Source: Bin87 sp965243255
GTDB lineage: Bacteria > Chloroflexota > Dehalococcoidia > Lucifugimonadales > UBA3495
Length of the DNA stretch: 64,000 bases
Assembly: GCA_965243255.1 (NCBI GenBank)
Contig: CBDEUH010000004.1
Location: 1,798,001-1,862,000 of the forward strand
Reading direction: 5' to 3'
Positions 23,320 to 31,020 of the stretch are shown here, in pieces. Each line of letters starts with the position of its first letter. The first letter of the stretch is position 1. The notes beneath the pieces were generated by a model that had not been told where the DNA came from, searched no databases, and saw only the letters and a program-made list of their open reading frames with translations. The position numbers and the translations under genes were made by a program.

Positions 23320-23343
23320 GCCGGCGGGATTGCTCCCGCCGGC
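23320..23343 (-). terminator. Rho-independent terminator after dehalogenase-like gene 2
   Basis: A perfect 10-bp stem GCCGGCGGGA/TCCCGCCGGC with a four-base loop lies 33 bases after the stop at 23376. In the minus-strand direction it is followed by TTTTTCC. Confidence 0.85.
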
Positions 23344-23375
23344 CCTTTTTGCCGGTTGGCGAGGTTGGGGGGCTA

Positions 23376-24653
23376 CTAGATGTAGTCCTGGTCCTCGGCC
23401 ATCATTGCGAGAACGTCGCCGCTCTGCAGGGCAATGGAGCGCTGGATCTGGACCTTGAGGTCTTCGATCATCGCATCGGGGATTTCGCCTTCGTTCTCAG
23501 CGGCGGCTTCCTTCATGGACTCGAAGGCCCACTCGTCGGAGTTGCCGTGAGGCATGTCGAAGAAGCCACGCTCGAAGACGGGGAGTTCGCCGGGGCCGAA
23601 GTAGCCCTTGCCTTCCAGGTTGTAGCCTTCGAGGTCGTGGGTGCCCTTGCCGAGGACCTGACCGGTGGCGGCGTAGTGCTCCATGACGTTCTTGAGGCCG
23701 TACTTCTGGATGGGGCAAACCTTCATGCAGACGCCGCAGCCGAGATAGCGGGCCATGACGGGGCGACAGCGCTTGAAGTAGAGCTTGTTCTTCTCGATAC
23801 CGCGCCACCAGATCTTGTCGCGCATGAGGGCGCGGCCGGGGCAGCGGTTCACGCAGACCTGGCAAACCTGGCAGAAGGCGTGGATGCCGTAGTCGACGGG
23901 CGCGTCGTGGGTGACGTTGGCGTCGGTGGTGACCATCATCAGCCGCATCCGGTTGCCGGTGTGCGGGGACAGCAGGTATCCGCAGGCGCCCAGGGAGCCG
24001 AGACCGGCGGCCACGAACATGGGGATGACGGGGCCGGTGGCGTCGCTGGAGTGGACGACGTGGGCCTTGTAGCCCAGGGAGCGGATGAAGTTGCCCAGTT
24101 CCAGGCCGGCCGCAGCCTGAGTGCGGTAGGTGCTGGAGTGGACGATCTCAGCGTCGATGCTGGGGATGGTCTGGGTGGGCTCGAAGTCCTGCTCGTAGGC
24201 CAAGCAGATGGCGTGGGGCAGAACGGTGAAGCCGCGCTTGCTCTTGTAGTCGTAGCGGGGGTCGTAGGAGGTGATGCCCACTTCCAGGTAACCCAGCTGG
24301 CGCGCCTTGTCCTTGATGAGCTGAGAGACGTCCTCGCCGCTGGATTCAGCGGTGGGCTCCATCTCGGCGGTGGCGCGGGCGGCCATGATCAGGTTGGAGT
24401 TGAGCTTGTCGTGCTCCTTACGAATCTCCCGCATTTCGGCGTGGAGGTCGCGGAGGGTGTTGGCCCAGTCGCGGGAAGCGCGCTCGGTGATGTTCATGGT
24501 TTCCAGCGGATATTCGCGGGCGTACCAGTCAACTTCGCGGCCGGTCATGGGGATGCCGGGGACAGTTTCCAGTTCTTCGGGAACCGGAATCGTGATTTCG
24601 GCGTCGCCCCAGTGGCGTCCGGGTCGGCGCACCTCGTGCCCAATGGTAAGCAT
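23376..24653 (-). CDS. Reductive-dehalogenase-like iron-sulfur protein, copy 2
   Basis: This 425-residue protein is a tandem paralogue of 21890-23164. It has the same start (MLTIGHEVRRPG), the same two cysteine motifs (CQVCQVCVNRCP and GCGVCMKVCP) and a similar C-terminal tail ending in acidic residues and DYI. The two differ most in the central corrinoid-like part and the last 60 residues, suggesting different substrates. It has its own promoter at 24709-24736 and its own terminator, so the two copies are separate transcription units. There is no signal peptide, and no RdhB-type membrane anchor gene nearby. Confidence 0.72.
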   Translation of the reverse strand: MLTIGHEVRRPGRHWGDAEITIPVPEELETVPGIPMTGREVDWYAREYPLETMNITERASRDWANTLRDLHAEMREIRKEHDKLNSNLIMAARATAEMEPTAESSGEDVSQLIKDKARQLGYLEVGITSYDPRYDYKSKRGFTVLPHAICLAYEQDFEPTQTIPSIDAEIVHSSTYRTQAAAGLELGNFIRSLGYKAHVVHSSDATGPVIPMFVAAGLGSLGACGYLLSPHTGNRMRLMMVTTDANVTHDAPVDYGIHAFCQVCQVCVNRCPGRALMRDKIWWRGIEKNKLYFKRCRPVMARYLGCGVCMKVCPIQKYGLKNVMEHYAATGQVLGKGTHDLEGYNLEGKGYFGPGELPVFERGFFDMPHGNSDEWAFESMKEAAAENEGEIPDAMIEDLKVQIQRSIALQSGDVLAMMAEDQDYI

Positions 24654-24708
24654 ATCAGCCTCCTCAGTGGTTGGCTCTGCCGCAGGATTGCGGCGGTATT
24701 TGGGGCAA

Positions 24709-24736
24709 TTTATACCCTATGCGGAACCTTTGTCAA
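24709..24736 (-). promoter_or_regulatory. Promoter of dehalogenase-like gene 2
   Basis: In the minus strand TTGACA (complement of 24731-24736) lies 16 bases from TATAAA (complement of 24709-24714). No dyad like that of copy 1 is visible. Confidence 0.6.
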
Positions 24737-24885
24737 CAGCAATTTGCAAGTTCCCGGGGGAATTCCCGGTGAATTACGGATTTCGTCGCCGGAAAGGAGA
24801 TTTATTCGCGAATGGCTCCGAATTTTGGACGGCAATCGGAACAGGCGGGGTTGGCGGGGAAAAGGTGGCGGGCAACCCCGGAAAG

Positions 24886-26553
24886 TCAGGAGCCGGTGCG
24901 GCGGGCGATCATGGCGTCGGCCAGGGGGCTGGCGCCGGACCTGACGGCGATGTTGACCAGGGAGGGGCGCCCGGAGTTGATGGCGCGCTCCACGGCCGGG
25001 GCCACGTCGTCGGGCTGTTCGACGAGCTCGGCGTGTCCGCCGATGCCGGCCACCACCTGGTCGTAGCGGACGCCGGGGCGGAGAGCGGTGCCAACGTCGC
25101 GTCCGAAGTAGGCCAGCTGGAAGGTGCGGTCGATGCCCCAGTTGCCGTCGTTGCCCATGATGCCGGTGATGTTGAGGTTGTGGCGGATGCAGGTGTCGTA
25201 CTCCATGGAGTAGAAGCCGAAGGAGCCGTCGCCCATGAAGGCCAGCACCTTGCTGTCGGGGTAGGCCAGCTTGGCGGCCATGGCGTAGGGGATTGCGCCG
25301 CCCAGGTGGCTCAGGGGGCCGAGGCGCATGAAGTGTCCGGGCTTGCGGGCGGGCAGGTAGCAGCGGCCCCACTGGACGTAGTCGCCGCCGTCCAGCACGA
25401 TGAAGGTGTCCTCGTCAACCAGGTGCTCGATGCGGGTGTACACGTCGAGGGGGTGCATGGGGGCCTGGCCGGTGGCGTTGCTGCGGAGGCTATCGAGCCA
25501 GGCGGTGTGTTCCTGCTTGAGTTGGTCGAGCCAGGGGCCGAGGCTGCGGTTGGGTTTGGCGGCGGCGGTGAGCTGGTCAACGATGGCGCCGAGGTCGCCG
25601 AGCAGGCCGACGGCGACGCCCCGGTTGCGTCCGATTTCGGCCGGGGAGGGGTCGGCCTGGATGAGCTTGGTGTCGGCATTGAAGATGCCGCCGTAGCGGT
25701 AGCGGTGGTCGAGACGCTTGCCCAGGAGCAGGACCACGTCGGCCTCGCGGAACTTGCGAGCGGTATGGTTCAGAGCGCCGTCGGCGTAGCCGAAGCAGAG
25801 GGGATGGAGGTCGTCGATGAGGCCGCGGGCCTGCTCGACGGTGAAGATGGGGGCGCCGGTGGCTTCGACCAGGGCTTCCAACTGGGCCGGTTCGACGGAG
25901 TAGCGGGCCGGGTTGCCGACGATGATGACGGGTCGCTGGGCGTTGGCGAGGAGGTTGGCGGCCTGCTCGATGAGGGTAGGGTCGCCCTGGGGACGGCCCA
26001 TGTTGCGGTATTCCTGGGGCAGATACGGGGGCAGGTCTTCCTCGCTGATGGGGGCTTCCTGCAGGTCGATGGGCAGGGTGAGATGGACCGGGCCGGGGCG
26101 TCCGCTCATGGCGGTGCGGAAGGCGGTGGCGACGAATTCGGGGATGCGCTGCTTGTCGTGAATCAGCCAGGAGCCCTTGGAAACGGGGGCGGCCATGGCG
26201 ACCTGGTCGATTTCCTGGAAGGTGGCCTGTCCCTTTTCGGGGAGTTCGGCGCAGCCGGCGACGAAGATGACGGGGCTTTCGGAGGTGTAGATGGCGGGCA
26301 GGCCGGAGATGGCGTTGGCGAAGCCGGGACCACCGGTGAACAAAGCGACGGCGGGCTGGCCGGTGATGCGGGCGTAGCCGTCGGCCATGTGCATGGCGGC
26401 GCCTTCGTGTCGGGTGTCGATGAACTCGATGCCCTCGTCGGCGGCGGCGTCCACCAGGGGTAGGATGGTATCGCCCACGATGGTGAAGACCTTTTGGACT
26501 CCTTCCTGTTTCAGGCAGCGGATAAAGAGGTGGCCCCCGTTCAGGTCCGGCAT
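24886..26553 (-). CDS. Thiamine-diphosphate-dependent enzyme, acetolactate synthase-like
   Basis: The 555-residue protein has the three-domain layout of the ALS/oxalyl-CoA decarboxylase family. The catalytic Glu lies in TRHEGAAMHMADGYAR (about residue 50). The cofactor motif GDGSFGF is followed by the metal-binding GNDGNWG about 27 residues later. It differs from anabolic IlvB in many segments and has no small subunit nearby. Possible activities include decarboxylation of an oxalyl- or 2-hydroxyacyl-CoA. The 231-base gap downstream holds the promoter of the dehalogenase-like gene. Cytoplasmic. Confidence 0.82.
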   Translation of the reverse strand: MPDLNGGHLFIRCLKQEGVQKVFTIVGDTILPLVDAAADEGIEFIDTRHEGAAMHMADGYARITGQPAVALFTGGPGFANAISGLPAIYTSESPVIFVAGCAELPEKGQATFQEIDQVAMAAPVSKGSWLIHDKQRIPEFVATAFRTAMSGRPGPVHLTLPIDLQEAPISEEDLPPYLPQEYRNMGRPQGDPTLIEQAANLLANAQRPVIIVGNPARYSVEPAQLEALVEATGAPIFTVEQARGLIDDLHPLCFGYADGALNHTARKFREADVVLLLGKRLDHRYRYGGIFNADTKLIQADPSPAEIGRNRGVAVGLLGDLGAIVDQLTAAAKPNRSLGPWLDQLKQEHTAWLDSLRSNATGQAPMHPLDVYTRIEHLVDEDTFIVLDGGDYVQWGRCYLPARKPGHFMRLGPLSHLGGAIPYAMAAKLAYPDSKVLAFMGDGSFGFYSMEYDTCIRHNLNITGIMGNDGNWGIDRTFQLAYFGRDVGTALRPGVRYDQVVAGIGGHAELVEQPDDVAPAVERAINSGRPSLVNIAVRSGASPLADAMIARRTGS

Positions 26554-26624
26554 AGGTATGACTCCTGGTATGGCATGGGTAGCCCGCTGGGGGCGGGCGG
26601 GGTAATGGTATCACAGGCCCATGC

Positions 26625-26630
26625 TATAAT
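26625..26630 (+). promoter_or_regulatory. TATAAT box upstream of a PIN cassette
   Basis: A perfect -10 TATAAT lies 36 bases before the ATG at 26667. No convincing -35 is visible at the usual distance. Confidence 0.35.
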
Positions 26631-26666
26631 CGGGCTACAATCGCTTCGCGGCGAGGGTTGCCTACT

Positions 26667-26933
26667 ATGATCACTCCTGAAAAGAACGAAGACAAAGAGC
26701 CGACCGAACAGGGCGAAGACTCTGCCATCAAAAAGCTCTACGACGCGTTGCCCGATTTTTGGAAAGGGTACGTCGGGGTGGTGGACAGCAGCAAGGACCC
26801 GAATGCCGGTACTTACAAAACATCGGCCTCCAAATACGGCCAAGAATACAGCGACATGCTGTGGGAAGAGTACCAGCGGGACCAGGCCGAGGCCAAGCTT
26901 CGAAACGAACGCGAACGCAAGCGGCAGCAATGA
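26667..26933 (+). CDS. Small charged protein, possible antitoxin
   Basis: The 88-residue protein is acidic at the N-terminus (EKNEDKEPTEQGEDS) and basic at the C-terminus (RNERERKRQQ), with a central WKGYVGVVDSS stretch and a helix YSDMLWEEYQRDQAEA. I do not recognise it. Its stop overlaps the ATG of the PIN gene by four bases (ATGA at 26930-26933), the usual antitoxin-toxin arrangement, so an antitoxin role is likely by position. No DNA-binding fold is obvious. Confidence 0.6.
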   Translation: MITPEKNEDKEPTEQGEDSAIKKLYDALPDFWKGYVGVVDSSKDPNAGTYKTSASKYGQEYSDMLWEEYQRDQAEAKLRNERERKRQQ

Positions 26934-27331
26934 TGCTGACGGACACTGGGCCGCTGGTTGGCCTGATCAACGTCGCTGACCAGCATCATGCCCGATGCCT
27001 CGCAGCCTTACCCCCGGAGCCGCTACTTACCACCTGGCCTTGCTTCGCTGAGGCTATGCACCTGCTGTGGAGGGACGGCGGCCATCGCTATCGGGCTACG
27101 CTTTGGGATATGTACTTTGACGGGAGGTTGGTACTCCATGAACTGACGGCAGCGGAAACCGTGCGCATGGCCGCGCTGATGGAACAGTACCGGGACTTGC
27201 CGATGGATTTAGCGGACGCGTCACTGGTGGCGGTAGCGGAGAGCCTGGGTATGCGGCGGGTGTTCACGGTTGACCGGCAGTTTTTTGTGTATCGGCTGGG
27301 GGATGGCGGCGCGCTGACGGTTGTGCCGTAG
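26930..27331 (+). CDS. PIN-domain protein, probable toxin
   Basis: The 133-residue protein has PIN landmarks: Asp5 (LTDTGPL), a Glu in WPCFAEAMHLL, an Asp in MDLADASLVAVAESLG and a final Asp in VFTVDRQFF. This fits the COG1848-type of PIN ribonuclease. The ATG overlaps the stop of the small upstream gene by four bases. The rsmI ATG follows its stop with no gap, so this cassette is inserted directly before rsmI and may share its transcript. A longer frame from 26759 lies within the partner gene and is rejected. Confidence 0.82.
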   Translation: MMLTDTGPLVGLINVADQHHARCLAALPPEPLLTTWPCFAEAMHLLWRDGGHRYRATLWDMYFDGRLVLHELTAAETVRMAALMEQYRDLPMDLADASLVAVAESLGMRRVFTVDRQFFVYRLGDGGALTVVP

Positions 27332-28171
27332 ATGGGCAAGCTGTACGTGGTGGGGACTCCCATCGGGAACCTGGAGGACATTACGGTGCGGGCGGCGCGG
27401 GTGTTGGCGTCGGCGGCACTGGTGGCGGCGGAGGATACGCGGGTTACGCGGCGGCTGCTGGCGCATCTGGAGGCCAGGCCGCGGGTGGTCAGTTGCAACG
27501 AGCACAACTGGCAACGGCGGCTGCCGTCGCTGCTGGAGGCGTTGGACATCGGCGACGTGGCGCTGGTTACCGACGCGGGGTCGCCGGCAATCAGCGATCC
27601 CGGCGCAGGTCTGGTGGCGGCGATTGCCGGGGCCGGGCATGAGGTGGTCAGCGTGCCGGGGGTTTCGGCGGTGGCGGCAGCGTTGTCGGTGGCCGGGTTT
27701 GCCGCCGACCGGTTCGTGTTCCTGGGGTTTCTGCCCCGGCGTGGGACGGAGCGCAGGGCTGCGTTGGAAGATGCGGCGAGCCTGGGGCAGACGCTGGTAT
27801 TGTTCGAAGCGCCGCATCGCCTGAAGGCGACGCTGGCGGACATCGCCGAGACGCTGGGCGACCCGCCGCTGGCGGTGTGCCGGGAGCTGACCAAGCTGCA
27901 CGAGGAGGTCTGGCGCGGCACGGCGTCAGGTGCGTTGGATTACTTTGCAGAGCCGAGAGGGGAGTTCACCATTGTGGTGGGGGCGGCGGCTGATGAGGGC
28001 GTGGATGCAGCGGCGACGGAGCCGGCCATCACGGTTGCGGCGGCGCGGGAGGCGTTGGCGCAGCGGCGGGCGGAGGGAATGCGCGGGCAGGCGGCGGTGG
28101 CGGAAGTGGTGGCGGCCACCGGGCTGTCGCGGCGGGTGGTGTATGGGTTATGGGTGGAGACGGGGGGTTAG
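27332..28171 (+). CDS. rsmI: 16S rRNA 2'-O-ribose methyltransferase RsmI
   Basis: RsmI methylates C1402 of 16S rRNA using S-adenosylmethionine. The 279-residue product has the family start LYVVGTPIGNLEDIT, ALVAAEDTRVTRRLL, and the motif VTDAGSPAISDPG. Length is normal. The ATG abuts the stop of the PIN gene, which probably drives or disturbs its expression. Downstream is a dispersed repeat at 28171. Cytoplasmic. Confidence 0.95.
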   Translation: MGKLYVVGTPIGNLEDITVRAARVLASAALVAAEDTRVTRRLLAHLEARPRVVSCNEHNWQRRLPSLLEALDIGDVALVTDAGSPAISDPGAGLVAAIAGAGHEVVSVPGVSAVAAALSVAGFAADRFVFLGFLPRRGTERRAALEDAASLGQTLVLFEAPHRLKATLADIAETLGDPPLAVCRELTKLHEEVWRGTASGALDYFAEPRGEFTIVVGAAADEGVDAAATEPAITVAAAREALAQRRAEGMRGQAAVAEVVAATGLSRRVVYGLWVETGG

Positions 28172-28197
28172 ATTCCGGCTTTCACCGGAATGACGGG
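28171..28197 (+). repeat. Dispersed palindromic repeat
   Basis: The copy has the stem ATTCCGG/CCGGAAT with loop CTTTCA (28172-28191) followed by GACGGG. It overlaps the last base of the rsmI stop and lies before the convergent hydratase, so it may act as a transcript end. Confidence 0.8.
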
Positions 28198-28246
28198 ACG
28201 ATGCGGGAAAGGACTGGGGCGATGGGAGAGTTGCGGGACGGCGGCG

Positions 28247-29047
28247 CTAGGCGCAGACGACGACGGCTTCGCCGAGGCCCTCGATGGAGACGCGGCCCTC
28301 GGAGGCGAAGCCCAGGGGCGTGGGCGGGACCAGGCTGCCGGTGATGACGGTGTCGCCGGCCTTGAGGGGATGGTTGCGGGCGGACAGCTCGTTGGCCAGC
28401 CAGACCAGCGGCTCGAAGGGGTGGCCCATGACGTCGCGGCCGTAGCCCTCCCCCACCTGCTCGTGGTTGATTTTCATGACGCCGTGGCAGCCGACCAGGT
28501 CGAGGCTCTGCCAGTCGGTGACCGGGTCGCCGAGGACGACGCCGGCATTGAGGATGTTGACGGCGACGCTGAGCAGGGTGCGTTCTTCGGTGGTGAGGTC
28601 GTCGGGAGTGCGGATGTCCACAATCTCGAAGGCGGTGGCGACTTCGGCGACGGCGTCGGCGACGGTGTCGCGGGTGTAGGGCGCGCCGGAGGCGGGGAGG
28701 TCTTTGCCCAGGGTAACGCCGACTTCCAGCTCGATGCCCAGGTTGACGTACTCGGTGAAGTTGAGGACGACCGGGGAGCGCAGGATGGTCTTCTCGAAGA
28801 CGCCGCCGAGCACCGGATGGTTGAGGCCGGCGCGTTCCTGCATAACGGGGGTGGTGTAGGCGAGCTTGTAGCCGGCCAGCGGCCCCCACAGGCTGGACAA
28901 CATGCAGTGGAGTTCCAGCTGGATGGCATAGGCCTCGTCCAGGGTTTTGGGAAACAGGCGGTCGGGGAGCCGGTCGAAGGGTTGCACGGCCTGGTATTTT
29001 TCGAAAATCAACTCGGCGGCTTCGCGGGCCGGCGTGGTGGTTACCAT
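28247..29047 (-). CDS. 2-keto-4-pentenoate hydratase family protein
   Basis: The 266-residue protein belongs to the MhpD/HpaH hydratases of aromatic meta-cleavage pathways. Segments include AYAIQLELHCM, AGYKLAYTTPVMQE, GIELEVGVTLGKDLP (Glu metal ligands), FEIVDIRTP, and the C-terminal GDTVITGSLVPPTPL. It would add water to a 2-hydroxydienoate. No other ring-cleavage gene lies next to it; a CDGSH and a cupin gene follow upstream on the same strand but in separate units. Length fits. Confidence 0.82.
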   Translation of the reverse strand: MVTTTPAREAAELIFEKYQAVQPFDRLPDRLFPKTLDEAYAIQLELHCMLSSLWGPLAGYKLAYTTPVMQERAGLNHPVLGGVFEKTILRSPVVLNFTEYVNLGIELEVGVTLGKDLPASGAPYTRDTVADAVAEVATAFEIVDIRTPDDLTTEERTLLSVAVNILNAGVVLGDPVTDWQSLDLVGCHGVMKINHEQVGEGYGRDVMGHPFEPLVWLANELSARNHPLKAGDTVITGSLVPPTPLGFASEGRVSIEGLGEAVVVCA

Positions 29048-29088
29048 GGTGGCCTCCTGGAGTACGGTTCGGCTGGGATTATAACCAG

Positions 29089-29115
29089 AGGGGCGGGTGT
29101 GTGAAACCCGCCCCT
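29089..29115 (-). terminator. Hairpin after the CDGSH gene
   Basis: A perfect 10-bp stem AGGGGCGGGT/ACCCGCCCCT with a seven-base loop lies between the CDGSH gene end (29147) and the hydratase start (29047). No strong U tract follows, so it may be a weak terminator. Confidence 0.6.
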
Positions 29116-29146
29116 GGTTGATTGCCTTGCGATGGGCGTCCGGAAG

Positions 29147-29353
29147 CTAACGCGCCTCGCTGACCGCCTCGAAGCCGCAGTCGCGGTGGGTGCCGTCGCA
29201 GAAGGGCTTGTTGTCGGACTGTCCGCAGCGGCAGAAGGAGACCCACTGTCCTTCGGGGACGGCGTAGTTGTTGCCGTCCTGGTCAACAATTTCGATTTCT
29301 CCGATGACCCGCAGGGGGCCGTTGCCGCGAACTTCTACCTTGACGTCTGCCAT
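29147..29353 (-). CDS. CDGSH iron-sulfur domain protein
   Basis: The 68-residue protein is a single CDGSH (mitoNEET-type) domain that binds a [2Fe-2S] cluster through three Cys and one His: Cys41, Cys43, Cys52 and His56 in CRCGQSDNKPFCDGTH. Such small proteins act in redox or cluster transfer. The segment preceding it (GQWVSFCRCG) is typical. No transmembrane anchor is present. It sits between the hydratase and a cupin gene. Confidence 0.92.
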   Translation of the reverse strand: MADVKVEVRGNGPLRVIGEIEIVDQDGNNYAVPEGQWVSFCRCGQSDNKPFCDGTHRDCGFEAVSEAR

Positions 29354-29465
29354 TATGACGTTCCTCCTCAGGTTGGTTTGGTGAATGGCGGTTGCCCAGC
29401 CGACGGGGTTAGCGGCGCCGTCGGCAAGGCAAAGTGATTATTCACGAAAACGGGGCGTGGGTCAA

Positions 29466-29861
29466 TTAGAGGTTGACCACCAGGTTGTCGGGGGCGCGGC
29501 AGAGGATGCCTTCCTGCTCTTCGTCGTAGGGGTTTTCCTCGATGTGGGGGGTGTTGGCCGGGACGAAGATGAAGTCGCCGGGGCCGGCTTCAATCCATTC
29601 CTCGAAGTTCTCGCCGAAATAGACGCGGACGTAGCCACGCAGGACGTAGGCGGCGGTTTCGGCTTCCAGGTGGGTGTGCGGCGGGCCCTTTTCGCGGGGG
29701 GCGGCGGTAACCTTGCCCATCCAGATCTTGGTGGTGTCGCCCTTGCCGGGGACGATGGCGGGCTGGCGGACCATGCCGGGGGTCTGGATGGTTTCGGAGG
29801 CGTCGCCGACGGTGTGGACGACGTAGGGTTTGAGGGTAGTTTGCGGTTGGGTGGTGGTCAT
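29466..29861 (-). CDS. Cupin-domain protein
   Basis: The 131-residue protein has a cupin barrel. Motif 1 has the form PPHTHLEAETAAYVLRGYVRV with two His and a Glu as metal ligands, and motif 2 reads PGDFIFVPANTPHIEENP. It may be a small dioxygenase, isomerase or sensor; the substrate is unknown. The start ATG at 29861 follows AAAGGAG; a longer frame up to 29972 overlaps the neighbour and is rejected. Confidence 0.85.
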   Translation of the reverse strand: MTTTQPQTTLKPYVVHTVGDASETIQTPGMVRQPAIVPGKGDTTKIWMGKVTAAPREKGPPHTHLEAETAAYVLRGYVRVYFGENFEEWIEAGPGDFIFVPANTPHIEENPYDEEQEGILCRAPDNLVVNL

Positions 29862-29968
29862 GGTTGTTGCTCCTTTGGTTGATGGGGCGGGTTTGCTGCT
29901 GTCGGCGGGTTGGATGATAAGGTCGCGGCGGTTGGGATACAAGGGGGAGGAGATGAGGTGAGTGAGGG

Positions 29969-30931
29969 TCATGGGGCTGGCTCCGGTGCGCCCACCTTCA
30001 ATTCGTTTATTACCTGTTTCAAATAAGGTTGAATGGCGTTCTTCAAGTCAACCAGATTGACGAACATCCACTCTCTGATTTTGTCAAGTGCTTCGGGCGG
30101 GTCGCCGATGGCGCCATTTCGTGACAAGAACACAGAGCACATGCGTTGCTTGTCACGTCTGTCCCATGTCAGTGTCCCGTTGATCTCACCCTCAATCTCG
30201 TTTCGAAGGCCGTGCAACGCGTCAAAAACTTGTTTGTTATATTCCCTATCCTCGGTCGCAATCCACAAATACGCCGACGCAGAGGGGCCACTCCAGAAAC
30301 CCACGGCGTAGGTTATGCCATCGTATCCGGATGGAAACGCGTGGTCATTGGCAGCCAGTGCCGCGACCCGGTCTGTAATTCCCTCCTCTCTTAACCGGTC
30401 AATCAAAGGCTGAAAGAAATCACGGTATTTTTGTCCATTACTTCGGCGCCCGCTTACGGACGTATAGTCGAAATCGTTTGGGCCCGCAATGAGTTTGAGA
30501 TATGGAGCATAGGCGTCTCCAATTCTCCAAGCGCTAACTTCGACAGCGTAAATTCGGACGCCATTTCGATTGAGCCATTTTACGGTGCGACGATGCCAAT
30601 CTGTGAATCCGCTTGCAACCCAGATCAGGATATCCGAGTTGCTATGGGCTGCGTATCCAAGGATGCCAGCGCCATGGTCGTTGTCGGAGGTTTCCAGTTG
30701 GTTTTCGATAACCACCCCGGTTCCCGTGTCAACCTCTTTGGCCAAGATGTCAACGCGTCCTCCCTCGCCGGGTAACGTTGCTTCCGTGTCGACCAACTCT
30801 AACTGCAAGCCAACCGCCTCGCTGAGCACATCAAGATTTCTGGCCAACCAAGGGGTGAAGTTTAACGCTTCGTGCGGCCAAACGTTGCGAACGCCAACAC
30901 GTTCGAATTTTCCCAGGTCTCTCGTGGCCAT
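29969..30931 (-). CDS. DUF4268 protein with a PD-(D/E)XK-like nuclease core
   Basis: The 320-residue protein resembles DUF4268 proteins. Residues 58-80 contain Asp61 (GGRVDILA) and Glu76-Asn77-Gln78 (VVIENQLE), matching a PD-(D/E)XK nuclease core with Gln in place of the usual Lys. The C-terminal half (about 165-310) contains the DUF4268 region (YRDFFQPLIDRLREE). Codon usage is less GC-rich than in the neighbours, suggesting transfer. It stands alone, without a methyltransferase. Such proteins are often placed in defence islands; activity here is unproven. Confidence 0.75.
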   Translation of the reverse strand: MATRDLGKFERVGVRNVWPHEALNFTPWLARNLDVLSEAVGLQLELVDTEATLPGEGGRVDILAKEVDTGTGVVIENQLETSDNDHGAGILGYAAHSNSDILIWVASGFTDWHRRTVKWLNRNGVRIYAVEVSAWRIGDAYAPYLKLIAGPNDFDYTSVSGRRSNGQKYRDFFQPLIDRLREEGITDRVAALAANDHAFPSGYDGITYAVGFWSGPSASAYLWIATEDREYNKQVFDALHGLRNEIEGEINGTLTWDRRDKQRMCSVFLSRNGAIGDPPEALDKIREWMFVNLVDLKNAIQPYLKQVINELKVGAPEPAP

Positions 30932-30962
30932 AGCCAGGCTTTATAACCTCGTCGCTCGTTAA

Positions 30963-30992
30963 AGTAGGGGCGAATGGTTGTTCGCCCCTACT
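30963..30992 (-). terminator. Strong hairpin after the molybdopterin-subunit gene
   Basis: A perfect 12-bp stem AGTAGGGGCGAA/TTCGCCCCTACT with a six-base loop lies 29 bases after the stop at 31021 and before the DUF4268 gene start. It would end the minus-strand transcript from 33354. Confidence 0.7.
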
Positions 30993-31020
30993 ATGGTATC
31001 ACCGGAGTGTTACGGGTTGG

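Noticed and set aside
23304..24944. Long plus-strand frame opposite dehalogenase-like gene 2
   Set aside because: Antisense shadow; the minus strand has two iron-sulfur motifs, a promoter and a terminator.
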